NCBI GenBank assembly: GCA_001513285.1
Contig: LFTI01000072.1
Location: forward strand, 1 to 51,334
Direction of reading: 5' to 3'
Origin: Rikenellaceae bacterium DTU049
Lineage (GTDB): Bacteria; Bacteroidota; Bacteroidia; Bacteroidales; DTU049
DNA: 51,334 nucleotides
Below the pieces are notes generated by a model that saw only the letters and a program-made list of their open reading frames with translations, searched no databases and was not told the origin of the DNA. Shown here in pieces: positions 1 to 8,774 of this stretch (positions are counted from its first letter, which is position 1; each line of letters starts with the position of its first letter). A program made the translations under genes and the position numbers.

Positions 1-414
1 AATTTGCTTTTCAAACACACCGGAGAAAATAGAGTCCAGAACAGTCAGATAAAAGAAGAGTTAAAGCGAAGAGTATCAGAGAAAAATTTGATATGTTTTA
101 AGCCTAACGATGAGTTCAAACAAGCAGTGAAAGAATCACCAAGCAAAAAAGTATTAGTTAGACGTAAAACAAAAGGATTGGCAATTTATAGCGTAAACAT
201 AGCAGAAAAAAAGATAACTAATTTTCTGGTTTGGATGCTAAGATTCAGAGGAGTAGCTACAAAGTATCTACAGAACTACCTTATGTGGTTTGTAGTGATG
301 AATAAATATTTGAAAGCCAATATAGAATCAGATATTGGACGACTTTTGAACTTGTCATCGCACGATAGATGGGCATGGGAGCGGTATTGGAGTTTGATGA
401 AGTTAAAATATTGA
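1..414 (+). pseudogene. 3' part of an IS1595-like transposase (cut by window edge)
   Basis: The frame is already open at base 1 and the listed TTG start is only the first possible start codon in the window, so this is the C-terminal part of a longer gene. The end of the protein (RFRGVATKYLQNYLMWF) resembles the conserved tail of IS1595-type DDE transposases (COG3677), in which an R-F-x-G-V-x-T-K-Y-L motif is followed by an aromatic-rich NYLxWF segment. The catalytic residues would lie mostly upstream and cannot be seen. Whether the full gene is intact cannot be judged. I could not identify a terminal inverted repeat in the 120 bases after the stop. The family assignment is from memory of the tail motif and is moderately sure; that it is a transposase is more likely than the exact family. 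Confidence 0.6.
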
Positions 415-536
415 TATAATACTTAAATTTAAACAATAAAAATTATTATTTATTTCAAATCCTTATTCTCTATAGCCGCTTTAGCTCACTCAATATCAAT
501 TAATTATGCCCCATGATTATTAAAACAATCTCAATT

Positions 537-1208
537 CTAATAAAATACTTCCCTGAGGACTTTTAAACTCTTTATCTCGCTAGTCAAAATATCTTGTGAT
601 TGTAAATACTGGATCGTCAAATTCAATAAGTGGTAAGGGCTGGATGGCAGCGTTATTTCATCGTCTTGTGAATTAATTGGTTGTAGATATAAATATTCCA
701 TTGTGTTTAGTAAAGATTCATAATGTGGCATAGCATCTATCGTACTATAATTTTTCCTACTTAATATACCTAGATATTCTAAAATATTTGCCATAAATGA
801 AAGTATGAATGCATTAGGAATTTTTTCCCATTTATTTAATTTATCAACAAATATTGTTAAAATATCATATAGTTGAGTATCGTATAAATCTTGAGGGGTT
901 ATTTTCATTATAATTTCAGTCATGAAAGTGGCTACTGCAGAGTGTAGTATATGTTCAGATATCATTTCTGGGAAACTATACAAATATATTTGATCTATTT
1001 TGTATAAATGTTGTCTTGTTGTTAATTCATTATAAGTAATTTCCACATTTACTAATGGAATTTTAATATATTCATAAGATTTATTTTTAGGTGATATAGA
1101 AGGAAGAAAAAATGCAACTCTTCCCATAGGTGCCAAAGAATGAATGATATATGCTTTTTTAGTATATGGGATAGAATGTAGTATATATGCTAGAGTAGTT
1201 TTATTCAT
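537..1208 (-). CDS. recO: DNA repair protein RecO
   Basis: RecO helps load RecA onto SSB-coated single-stranded DNA in the RecFOR recombination-repair pathway. The 223-residue length and the N-terminal OB-fold pattern (YILHSIPYTKKAYIIHSLAP, then a GRVAFFLPSIS strand) fit Bacteroidota RecO, followed by a mostly helical C-terminal domain. The four-cysteine zinc finger of many RecO proteins is absent, which I believe is common in this phylum. It lies 3 nt downstream of porZ on the same strand, so the two are almost certainly co-transcribed; a recO-porZ pair is a recurring arrangement in Bacteroidota. The start is the ATG at 1208. Confidence 0.82.
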   Translation of the reverse strand: MNKTTLAYILHSIPYTKKAYIIHSLAPMGRVAFFLPSISPKNKSYEYIKIPLVNVEITYNELTTRQHLYKIDQIYLYSFPEMISEHILHSAVATFMTEIIMKITPQDLYDTQLYDILTIFVDKLNKWEKIPNAFILSFMANILEYLGILSRKNYSTIDAMPHYESLLNTMEYLYLQPINSQDDEITLPSSPYHLLNLTIQYLQSQDILTSEIKSLKVLREVFY

Positions 1209-1211
1209 TTT

Positions 1212-3554
1212 TTATTCAATAAAAAACTTACCAGTACCTGTTATGGAGCCATCATCATTGCTAACCCAGACAACATAAACACCTCTTTTGGCTTTATTAT
1301 TGTAAACATCCACTCCATTCCATGTGGCTCTACCACCTAAAGATTTTGTTTTATAAACTACTTTACCATATGAATCTGTAATGGTAACATAACTATCCTC
1401 TGGTAGGCCATCCATAGTAATGTATCCATTAATATCTGCAGGAACAGGATTAGGAAAAATTTTTATTTCTTGCATTTCTGTAAAAGGTTCTATCGCATTA
1501 CTACGATAAGAGACTAATCCTAAATCGGTAGCTGCAAATACTTCTCCAGTAATTGGATCAATGGTCAGACTGATTACTTTATTGCTTAGTAAAGGAGAAT
1601 TTTTATCAGTAAAATGATATATTTCTTTATCTCCATTAGGTGAGAAAGTAAAAATCCCTGCATTATCCGTAGCAAACCATTTCCTATTAGCTCCATCGAT
1701 TTCTATTTTATTTACTTTTTCTGAAATGAGCATAGGCATGGCATAGCCATCTACTTCTAGAATTATTTGCGATGCATCAAATGAATTTGCGGTAAAAAAA
1801 TTATGAGTATTATAAATAACTGCTACACCCTCACTAGTAGCTAACCATAGCTGATCATTTTTGTCTATAGCAAGTGAATAAACAGTATTACTTGGTAGTT
1901 TACCGTTGCCAGCTTGAGTAGTCAATATCATAGATCTATCATCAGAAGTATTATCTATGGTACCGTTATATTTAAAGACCAAAACTCCTCCACTGCCACG
2001 TGGAAAAGGGACATACACATTATTATTATTTTCATCTATAATCATTTCTCCAGGGTTATTATTACTAATAGAAGAGCTTATAGGTAACCTAACCATTTGT
2101 CCATTAGTTTTATAGACGGTGAATTCATTAGCTCCAGCTACTAATATCCATAGATTACCAGCAGAATCAAACTGTATATCGCTAATTCTACAAAATCCAG
2201 TTATACCAAGTGTAGATGGTAAAATAGAATTCGTATCATTAAATATTTTTACAATATTATTGTTTATTTCAATTAGTCCATATCCATATGTAGCAATAAA
2301 TAAACGATTAGCATTAAAAGGATCTATTAATGCTTTAATACCATCTCTTACATTAGAAAGTTCAGGAAATTTATCACTATTATATATTGACCAATTTTCA
2401 TTTCTAAAAATTTCTACATTAATTTGATTCCATAGATTATCAAAAGACATATCATAACCTCCAGCTGTAGACAAAATGGCTTCATTACTATATGATACCT
2501 TAAAACATTGATCTGATGATGGACCAGAGGGAGTAACGATTCTATTATTCCATGTATCATTCCAATTATAAGCTAATCCAACATTTTTATCTCCAATTAT
2601 TAAATATTTTTTATCTGCCGAATAAATAGCATCTAAAGGATATGGTACATCATCATTTGGAAAATATTGATATATTTTATATTTTAAATTCCATGAATTA
2701 TCATATATAAAAACAGACCCTTCTGCTAAAATAATAAACTCATTATTATCAAAAACGACCTTATTAATATTAAAGTGAAGTGTATCGATAATGGTATCCC
2801 AATGATTGACATTATATTTAATAATTAAATCATTCCATCCACTATCTATGACAGCATATAAATTATTATTTAACACATTGGCATATATAATTTCTGAATT
2901 AGTAGCAAAAAAAGTATTCCAATTTGTAAAATCATTTAGATTGCTACCATCTAGGGGAGCATAGATAATGATCGTATCAAAAACTGAGTACAAATAATCA
3001 TTATAAATAAATGTGGCTTTTACCTTTTTATTTTGCATATATTGAGATAAATAATAAGTATTTTTAAATTCATTTTTATTTAAATCATATATAGCTATGC
3101 CAAAATCACAAGAAAAATAAATAAAATTATCTTTTACATAAATATTATTGATGCTTTTGGACCCCATCATTGATTTCAAATATATATCTGGCACATTACG
3201 AATAGTTAAATTATTGTAATTAAAAATATCAATATTCCCATTTTGATATCCTAAAATCATTATTGAATGAGCTTTATCAAAAGTAAAAGCATTTATCTTT
3301 ATATCTGATAATTTATTTAATTTGCTATAAATAGTGATTTCGCTAGTAGAAATATCGAAACTATATAAATAATATGAATTGCATGCCCAGAATAAATTAC
3401 CAGTACTAGCTACTCCTATTACATTATTAAAAGGTAAATGATATCGCCAGCTGCCAACTGCTATTCCCTGCGAGAAAAGATTAAAAGAGAAAATAATAAA
3501 AATTTGTAAAAAACAAATTTTTTTATATTTATTAAAAGAACTGTGTCCTAACAT
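1212..3554 (-). CDS. porZ: type IX secretion system protein PorZ
   Basis: PorZ is a surface-exposed component of the T9SS attachment complex that works with the sortase PorU. The 780-residue protein starts with a signal peptide (hydrophobic stretch ending near FNLFSQG). It then begins with the typical PorZ N-terminus (GIAVGSWRYHLPFNNVIGVA), followed by two long beta-propeller-like regions. The second resembles two-component-regulator propellers (DKNDQLWLATSEGVAVIY). A T9SS type A sorting domain occupies about residues 700-780 (IKIFPNPV at its start, RGVYVVWV near its end). PorZ is known to keep its own sorting domain. It is upstream of recO by 3 nt. The alternative reading, a generic propeller T9SS cargo, is less likely because of the N-terminal motif and the recO neighbour. 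Confidence 0.82.
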   Translation of the reverse strand: MLGHSSFNKYKKICFLQIFIIFSFNLFSQGIAVGSWRYHLPFNNVIGVASTGNLFWACNSYYLYSFDISTSEITIYSKLNKLSDIKINAFTFDKAHSIMILGYQNGNIDIFNYNNLTIRNVPDIYLKSMMGSKSINNIYVKDNFIYFSCDFGIAIYDLNKNEFKNTYYLSQYMQNKKVKATFIYNDYLYSVFDTIIIYAPLDGSNLNDFTNWNTFFATNSEIIYANVLNNNLYAVIDSGWNDLIIKYNVNHWDTIIDTLHFNINKVVFDNNEFIILAEGSVFIYDNSWNLKYKIYQYFPNDDVPYPLDAIYSADKKYLIIGDKNVGLAYNWNDTWNNRIVTPSGPSSDQCFKVSYSNEAILSTAGGYDMSFDNLWNQINVEIFRNENWSIYNSDKFPELSNVRDGIKALIDPFNANRLFIATYGYGLIEINNNIVKIFNDTNSILPSTLGITGFCRISDIQFDSAGNLWILVAGANEFTVYKTNGQMVRLPISSSISNNNPGEMIIDENNNNVYVPFPRGSGGVLVFKYNGTIDNTSDDRSMILTTQAGNGKLPSNTVYSLAIDKNDQLWLATSEGVAVIYNTHNFFTANSFDASQIILEVDGYAMPMLISEKVNKIEIDGANRKWFATDNAGIFTFSPNGDKEIYHFTDKNSPLLSNKVISLTIDPITGEVFAATDLGLVSYRSNAIEPFTEMQEIKIFPNPVPADINGYITMDGLPEDSYVTITDSYGKVVYKTKSLGGRATWNGVDVYNNKAKRGVYVVWVSNDDGSITGTGKFFIE

Positions 3555-3721
3555 ATGAAATTTATTGTCAAAATTAATAGTAATTTTTCAAATATGAAAG
3601 AATTATTATGTAGATAAATATCGTAAAAAACTATCAAAATGAATGAAAAATTGCAAGAGTTTAAGCTGAAAACAAAGCTAATTTTTTTATTTATTATGCA
3701 AAAATATTTAAATTAAAAAAA

Positions 3722-3950
3722 TTGGTTCTATAACATTTTAAGTGGGCAAAGATTAAAAAAGTAATTTTATAAAAATGAAATTTATTATTAGACAGTTAAA
3801 TATTAACCACAAAGTTCTCAAAGCAGGCACAAAGAACACAGAGAATACTAGAATTAAAAGTCTTAAAAATGGCACTTTGTGAACTTTGTGTAATATCTTG
3901 GTGCCCTTTGTGGTAAAATAATTAACCCACAATAAACGTTATATAACCAA
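3722..3950. repeat. Family A short inverted-repeat element (complete copy)
   Basis: A 229-bp element bounded by imperfect terminal inverted repeats of about 25 bp: the left end reads TTGGTTCTATAACATTTT and the reverse complement of the right end reads TTGGTTATATAACGTTTA, both followed by GTGGG. Inside each end is a run of CACAAAG-type heptamers (left half) or their complement CTTTGTG (right half), so the whole element can fold into one long imperfect hairpin. No coding capacity is visible. Related copies are at 22878-23110 (reverse orientation) and 51088-51165 (partial). This is the structure of a MITE. A target duplication cannot be called because both flanks are A-rich. Confidence 0.75.
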
Positions 3951-4036
3951 AAAAATTGATATTATTTAAAGTTTTAATTTTTCATTACCAGATTAATTAT
4001 CAATAATATAAAATACAATATATTTATTTTTTTATT

Positions 4037-4044
4037 TATTTTTG
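4037..4044 (+). promoter_or_regulatory. -7 promoter box abutting the namZ start
   Basis: TATTTTTG matches the Bacteroidota -7 consensus TAnnTTTG. It ends five bases before the ATG, so transcription would begin at or next to the start codon and the mRNA would be leaderless or nearly so. No clear -33 TTTG is visible at the usual spacing, which lowers confidence. Confidence 0.4.
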
Positions 4045-4048
4045 TAAT

Positions 4049-5260
4049 ATGATTTTTTGTAAAAAATATATTTTTTTATTTTTTATTGGGCTAATATTTT
4101 TTAATGTTAGCCTATTAGGACAATATGTTCCAGCAATAGAGCTTACTGAGGAATATTTTTATAAATTAAAAAATAAAAATGTAGGCATTCTATGTAATAA
4201 TAATAGCAAAATTTATGAAAGACATTTAATAGATTCACTTGTTATAAATGGTATAAAAGTAAGCAAAATTTTTACTCCAGAGCATGGATTTTATGTTGAT
4301 CAACCTGATGGTAAAAAAATATTTAACGACAAATACAAAACTGTAAATAAAAACTATATACAAATAATTTCTCTTTATGGAGATAAATACAAACCTACTC
4401 CATTTGATTTAGATAATGTAGATATCATTTTGATAGATCTGCAAGATGTGGGTGTTAGATGTTTCACATATATAAGCACTATATTTTATATGATGGATGC
4501 ATGTGCTTTAAAAAAAATTCCAGTAATAATTTTGGATAGAGCCAATCCTAATGGTTATTTTATTGATGGTCCTGTATTAGATATGCGATTGGCTTCTTTT
4601 GTAGGAGTGGCACCTATTCCACTAGTATATGGCATGACTATTGGAGAGCTATCAATGATGATAAATGATCAAAATTGGTTAACATCTCGAGAACGTTGTG
4701 ATTTAGAAGTAATCAAATGCCGAAATTATACACATGATTCATTGATAGAAATAAATTTCTCTCCATCACCTAATTTACCCAATATGGCTGCAATATATGC
4801 ATATCCTCATTTGGTATTATTTGAAGGAACTATGATGAGTGTGGGTAGGGGAACTGATAAGCCTTTTACTCTTCTAGGAGCTCCAGATTTTTGCATTAAT
4901 GATACGATTTTTACTCCGATTTCTATTCCAGATAAATCTATTAATCCGCCTTATAAAAATATTGCATGTAAAGGAATAGATCTTACTAATTTCTCAACGC
5001 ACTTTTTGAAATATTATAGAAAAATATATTTAGACTTACTCATAGAAAGTTACAAATGCTCCAAAGAAAAAGATAAATTCTTTATTTTACCATTTTTTGA
5101 TAAATTAGCTGGAACAGATTTACTAAGAAAGCAAATAATTCAAGGATTAACAGCTGATCAGATTAGAGCTTCATGGCAAAAAGATTTAGAAAATTTTATG
5201 CAAATTCGTAAAAAATATTTATTGTATGAAGACTTTAGCAAAGAAACCATGGATTACTAA
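4049..5260 (+). CDS. namZ: exo-beta-N-acetylmuramidase NamZ family (DUF1343)
   Basis: NamZ-type enzymes (DUF1343) release terminal N-acetylmuramic acid from peptidoglycan fragments and act in cell-wall turnover and recovery. The 403-residue protein has a signal peptide (about residues 1-24, ending LLGQ), so it is exported. The diagnostic motifs are in order: TPEHGF (about 77), LYGDKYKPT, DVDIILIDLQDVGVRCFTYI (about 125-143), ILDRANPNGYFIDGPVLD, VYGMTIGEL, SPSPNLPN, and VLFEGTMMSVGRGTD. Length is normal for the family. It overlaps the next gene by 35 bp, so the two are translated from one mRNA. I know of no close functional link between them. Family assignment is firm; the exact substrate is inferred from family knowledge. 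Confidence 0.88.
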   Translation: MIFCKKYIFLFFIGLIFFNVSLLGQYVPAIELTEEYFYKLKNKNVGILCNNNSKIYERHLIDSLVINGIKVSKIFTPEHGFYVDQPDGKKIFNDKYKTVNKNYIQIISLYGDKYKPTPFDLDNVDIILIDLQDVGVRCFTYISTIFYMMDACALKKIPVIILDRANPNGYFIDGPVLDMRLASFVGVAPIPLVYGMTIGELSMMINDQNWLTSRERCDLEVIKCRNYTHDSLIEINFSPSPNLPNMAAIYAYPHLVLFEGTMMSVGRGTDKPFTLLGAPDFCINDTIFTPISIPDKSINPPYKNIACKGIDLTNFSTHFLKYYRKIYLDLLIESYKCSKEKDKFFILPFFDKLAGTDLLRKQIIQGLTADQIRASWQKDLENFMQIRKKYLLYEDFSKETMDY

Positions 5261-7301
5261 GATTACAGAATATCCTAATAAAAAATTGTGCTGGTTTCTA
5301 TTTATAGCCGCTACTATCCTGTATTTACCTACAATTACTTTTGATTATACTTTGGATGACGCACTAGTAATGACAGGTAATAAGTACACTCAGCAAGGTC
5401 TCAAAGGAGTGAAAGATATCTTCACTCATGATTTATTCGAAGGTTTCTTTGGTGAAGGGAAACAAATAGTGGCTGGTGGTCGTTACCGTCCATTTACTCA
5501 ATTTATCTTTGCTATTCAAAAAGAATTATTTGGTTTTCATCCATGGATAGGTCATCTCACAAATATTCTCTCATATGCCCTACTAATGGTCATTCTTTTT
5601 CTCACTATCAAAGCTTTACTGTCTTTCCCTCCTTTTAATAAAGAAAATGCTAAATTAATTGCTTTTTTAGCTACAGTGCTATATCTTTTCCATCCTATTC
5701 ATACTGAGGTAGTGTGCAATATCAAAAGTTTAGATGAGATATTTTCTATGCTTGGTTCATTAGGTGCCATATTACTTTTGCTATCTTATCATAATAAACC
5801 TAAAATTTATAAATTGTTTTTATCCGGATTTATCTTTTTCATAGCTTTATTATCTAAAGAGAATGCTCTCACTTGGTTAGGTGTGTGGTTGTTTTGGTTA
5901 TTATTTACTCATAAATCATTTTCTAAAAAATACATTATTAACTCATTTGTAGTACTTTTGATACCAGCAGCTTTATTTATATTTATTCGTTCTCAAGTGC
6001 TCGGAGCTTTTCTCAATACTGAAATACCAAAAGAGCTATTAAATAATCCTTTTATCAATTCTACTAAAACAGAAGAGATAGCTACAGTACTTTTCACTTG
6101 GTTGATATATTTCAAATTATTAATTTTCCCACATCCACTCACACATGATTATTATCCTAAGCAAATACCAATATTAAATTTTGGTGATTTTAGAGTGTGG
6201 TTGGCAATAATACTGGTACTAGCAATTATCTATATCTTAATAAAATCGTGGAAAAGAAAACCAATAATAGCCTTTGCTATATTGATGTTTATAGCAAATT
6301 TTTCTATGGTTTCTAACCTACTATTTAATGTAGGTACATTTATGAATGAGCGATTTATATTTTCTGCATCAGCAGGATTTACATTAGCAGTTGGTTGGTT
6401 ATTTGCAAAATGGGGAGAGAGAAGCCCAAAGTGGGCAATGTATGTTTTGATAACAATTTTAGCTTTGTATGGAGTCAAAACAGTTAGTAGAAGTTTTGTG
6501 TGGAAAGACAATTTGACTTTATTCACTACGGATGCTAAAACATCAAATAATAGTGCAAAAGTACAAGTATCTGCTGCAGAAGTTTTAATAAAAGAAGCTG
6601 AAAAAACTAATAATCCAAATAAAAGAGAAAAATTGCTCGTAGAAGCATTGAAATATTTACAACGTGGAGGAGAGATATATCCCAATTATTATGGTGTATA
6701 CGATCTAGGTGGCAAAGCACACTTCTATCTGAAAAACTATGATTTATCGTTAGAAAATTATTTAACTTGTGCAAAGCTAAATCCTAATATTCCCACACCA
6801 TATAACAATATATATGCAGTGGGAGTTAATGCTTTAAATGATTCAGTCTATGATGTAGCACAGCGTGCTTTTAAATTTCTCATAAATAAATATCCTGATT
6901 CTACTAATTACCTGTTTCAGCTTGCATTAGTTTATAAAACTACTATGCAAATAGATTCAGCAATTTTAACTTTAAATAAGATAATTGAAAAAGATAATTG
7001 TCATGCAGACGCATATAATCAATTAGGAGAGATATATGCTAGATATTTAGCTAATAATAAAGTAGCAGAGCAATATCTATTGAAAGCTGTGAAATGCAAT
7101 CCTACAAATTCTGCAGCCTTAGAAAATTTAGGAGTATTATATGGTATGCAAGGTAGATCTTTGGATGCTTTAAACTATTTCAAACAAGCATATAAATTAA
7201 ATCCAAATAGCAAAAACATTATGCAAAATATGGGTTTAGCATATAAAAATCTTGGTATTATAGACAGTGCTAATTATTATTTACAAAAAGCGCAGCAATA
7301 G
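5226..7301 (+). CDS. GT-C fold glycosyltransferase-like membrane protein with C-terminal TPRs
   Basis: The 691-residue protein has an N-terminal half with about ten hydrophobic segments and the layout of GT-C glycosyltransferases. After the first membrane segment comes the acidic luminal motif DYTLDDALVMT (about 35-45), expected to bind the lipid-phosphate sugar donor, then YRPFT and FHPIHTEVV as in the DUF1736/TMTC-like proteins. The C-terminal 230 residues are tetratricopeptide repeats (for example NPTNSAALENLGVLYGMQGR). The architecture parallels eukaryotic TMTC O-mannosyltransferases. A role in protein O-glycosylation of exported proteins is therefore plausible but only inferred. Its start lies inside the last 35 bp of namZ. 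The substrate and sugar cannot be read from the sequence. Confidence 0.75.
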   Translation: MKTLAKKPWITKITEYPNKKLCWFLFIAATILYLPTITFDYTLDDALVMTGNKYTQQGLKGVKDIFTHDLFEGFFGEGKQIVAGGRYRPFTQFIFAIQKELFGFHPWIGHLTNILSYALLMVILFLTIKALLSFPPFNKENAKLIAFLATVLYLFHPIHTEVVCNIKSLDEIFSMLGSLGAILLLLSYHNKPKIYKLFLSGFIFFIALLSKENALTWLGVWLFWLLFTHKSFSKKYIINSFVVLLIPAALFIFIRSQVLGAFLNTEIPKELLNNPFINSTKTEEIATVLFTWLIYFKLLIFPHPLTHDYYPKQIPILNFGDFRVWLAIILVLAIIYILIKSWKRKPIIAFAILMFIANFSMVSNLLFNVGTFMNERFIFSASAGFTLAVGWLFAKWGERSPKWAMYVLITILALYGVKTVSRSFVWKDNLTLFTTDAKTSNNSAKVQVSAAEVLIKEAEKTNNPNKREKLLVEALKYLQRGGEIYPNYYGVYDLGGKAHFYLKNYDLSLENYLTCAKLNPNIPTPYNNIYAVGVNALNDSVYDVAQRAFKFLINKYPDSTNYLFQLALVYKTTMQIDSAILTLNKIIEKDNCHADAYNQLGEIYARYLANNKVAEQYLLKAVKCNPTNSAALENLGVLYGMQGRSLDALNYFKQAYKLNPNSKNIMQNMGLAYKNLGIIDSANYYLQKAQQ

Positions 7302-7453
7302 TGAGATGTATTAATAATTATAAATAAGTAAGTTTTATAACGATTAAATTCAAGTAATTAATGCAACTTTTTCAAGACGAGATAAGTGTTAACCCTTCTA
7401 TCCTACGCGGCTTGCTTGTTTTATTGCAAATTATTTCCCAATGCGGCATTGCT

Positions 7454-7534
7454 AAAGCTTATTAATTTTTGTAAAGGTATTATTTTAATATAAAAAGCTG
7501 AAAAAGACTTTATTATCTAAACGCCTATTTTAAT
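7454..7534 (+). repeat. Family B element, right-end fragment
   Basis: This stretch aligns with the right half of the complete family B copy at 9426-9619 (shared AAAAAGCTGAAAAAGA followed by TTATTATCTAAA). Its last bases are the cleanest version of the right terminal repeat. Their reverse complement, ATTAAAATAGGCGTTTAGAT, differs at one base from the left terminus of the copy at 26076. The left half of the element is missing here; 7302-7453 otherwise holds nothing I recognise. Confidence 0.65.
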
Positions 7535-7571
7535 TCCAATATTTAATGTACCAAGATGGCTAATATTATAA

Positions 7572-7855
7572 TTACAAAATAGAATTACATTTTAAATATA
7601 ATTTATCTGTTGCATTATTTTGAAAATTTCCAGGGCTATCATCATTTGAAAATATATGAAAAGTTAATCTTACTGTTTTTATTAGCGTTTGTGTAGCATT
7701 TTCAAAAGAATAATTCATAAAGTCTTCGCAACAAGCATTATTTAATGATTTTAGAATGCTATAAATTCCATTTGTATCTGTCAAACAAGTTTGAGAAATA
7801 CAAGTTTTAATGAAAAAACTTTCAATACTAAAGTATAATAAAAATATTTTTTCAT
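7572..7855 (-). pseudogene. truncated, frameshifted secreted-protein fragment
   Basis: The listed 70-residue ORF starts at a TTG, but its frame stays open further upstream and reads KIFLLYFSIESFF... through CISQTCLTD, like the tail of a signal peptide. An ATG at 7855 (ATGAAAAAATATTTT) is one base out of frame with it: adding a single A to the A-run would give MKKIFLLYF and join the two. The mature part contains RLTFHIFSNDDSPGNFQ, which resembles the segment before the catalytic domain of secreted Bacteroidota metalloprotease-like proteins, a recollection and not a proven match. It stops after about 90 residues with no domain following. A family B terminus lies 37 bp beyond the stop. I read this as the remnant N-terminus of a secreted protein. 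Confidence 0.5.
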
Positions 7856-7863
7856 TTCTTTGT

Positions 7864-8751
7864 TTATTTTAAAAATGTTGATATATGAATAATTTTATTA
7901 TCCAAACTTGAAAATGTGATAATATAGAATCCTTTAGTTAAATATTGAAGATTAATTTTATCACTATTTGTTATACAACTCTTTACTATCTCACCAAATA
8001 TATTATAAATATTAACTATAAGTTGGTCGTGTTTCAAATTATTAAAATATAAGTAATCTAATACGGGATTTGGATGTAAATTAAAATCTGCAACTGAGAA
8101 TATTTCTGCAATCCCAACATTAGTATAATCACAAATGGGTGCAATTCCAGTCTGATAATTCCCTAATAACGAATCTTCATAACATCTTAACCCATTATTA
8201 AAATTCAAATCGCAAGCGGAATTGATAAAAGGAAACATATTACGATCATGTCCCAACTTTTCAGTTATTTTTCCGCTGTATCCGACCCAATTAGTTGTAC
8301 TGCCAATTGTTGTGTATAATACCTTAAGAGGAATACCGTTTATTATTATCGTAGAAATTGAATCTACATGAACTAATAAAGAATCGGGATTATTACTATT
8401 ATCATTTACTTGGATATACCATGTTTCGCCAGGTGTTTTATTAAAATCATATAATAAATTAAATTTATTTGAATATTCATCATAAAAATAAACTCTGTTA
8501 CTATCTTCGTACATAAATTCAATTTGTGGCCGATCATCGCATGTAATATTTAATCGTAATATTTTTTTACAGGTTATAGTATTAATTACAGTATCTTTCA
8601 TTGATTCTATAATATTAAAATCTTCTGCATTAGTGCTTGCAAATTTCAGAGTATAGTACCACTTTGCTCCAATTGGCGCCCATTCATTTTGTCCAAAACA
8701 AAACTGCACAATTATGAAAAAGAGAAATGTTAAAAGTATTTTTGGCCTCAT
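7864..8751 (-). CDS. secreted protein with T9SS type A sorting domain
   Basis: The 295-residue protein has a signal peptide (LLTFLFFIIVQFCFGQ) followed by NEWAPIGAKWYYTLKF, an opening seen in many Bacteroidota surface proteins of unknown function. The C-terminal 75 residues are a type A sorting domain: LHPNPVLDYLYF at its start, VNIYNIFGEIV in the middle and LTKGFYIITF near the end. It should therefore be exported by Sec, carried across the outer membrane by the T9SS, and released or anchored after removal of the sorting domain. No catalytic motif is recognisable in the middle region. It follows the frameshifted lipoprotein by 23 bp and precedes a pseudogene fragment, so it sits in a decaying accessory cluster. 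Confidence 0.75.
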   Translation of the reverse strand: MRPKILLTFLFFIIVQFCFGQNEWAPIGAKWYYTLKFASTNAEDFNIIESMKDTVINTITCKKILRLNITCDDRPQIEFMYEDSNRVYFYDEYSNKFNLLYDFNKTPGETWYIQVNDNSNNPDSLLVHVDSISTIIINGIPLKVLYTTIGSTTNWVGYSGKITEKLGHDRNMFPFINSACDLNFNNGLRCYEDSLLGNYQTGIAPICDYTNVGIAEIFSVADFNLHPNPVLDYLYFNNLKHDQLIVNIYNIFGEIVKSCITNSDKINLQYLTKGFYIITFSSLDNKIIHISTFLK

Positions 8752-8774
8752 ATTTTTTTTATATTTTTTAGGTT

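Larger units (their letters stand above)
3555..4048. other. 494-bp intergenic region between divergent porZ and namZ
   Basis: No ORF in this gap resembles a gene. It contains one complete copy of repeat family A (3722-3950, listed separately). On the plus strand a TATTTTTG box ends five bases before the ATG at 4049. The rest is featureless AT-rich sequence. Confidence 0.6.

Noticed and set aside
3830-3915. Possible CRISPR-like array (repeated CACAAAG units)
   Set aside because: The units are 7 bp with irregular 4-12 bp spacing and are mirrored by complements within one element; no cas genes are present.
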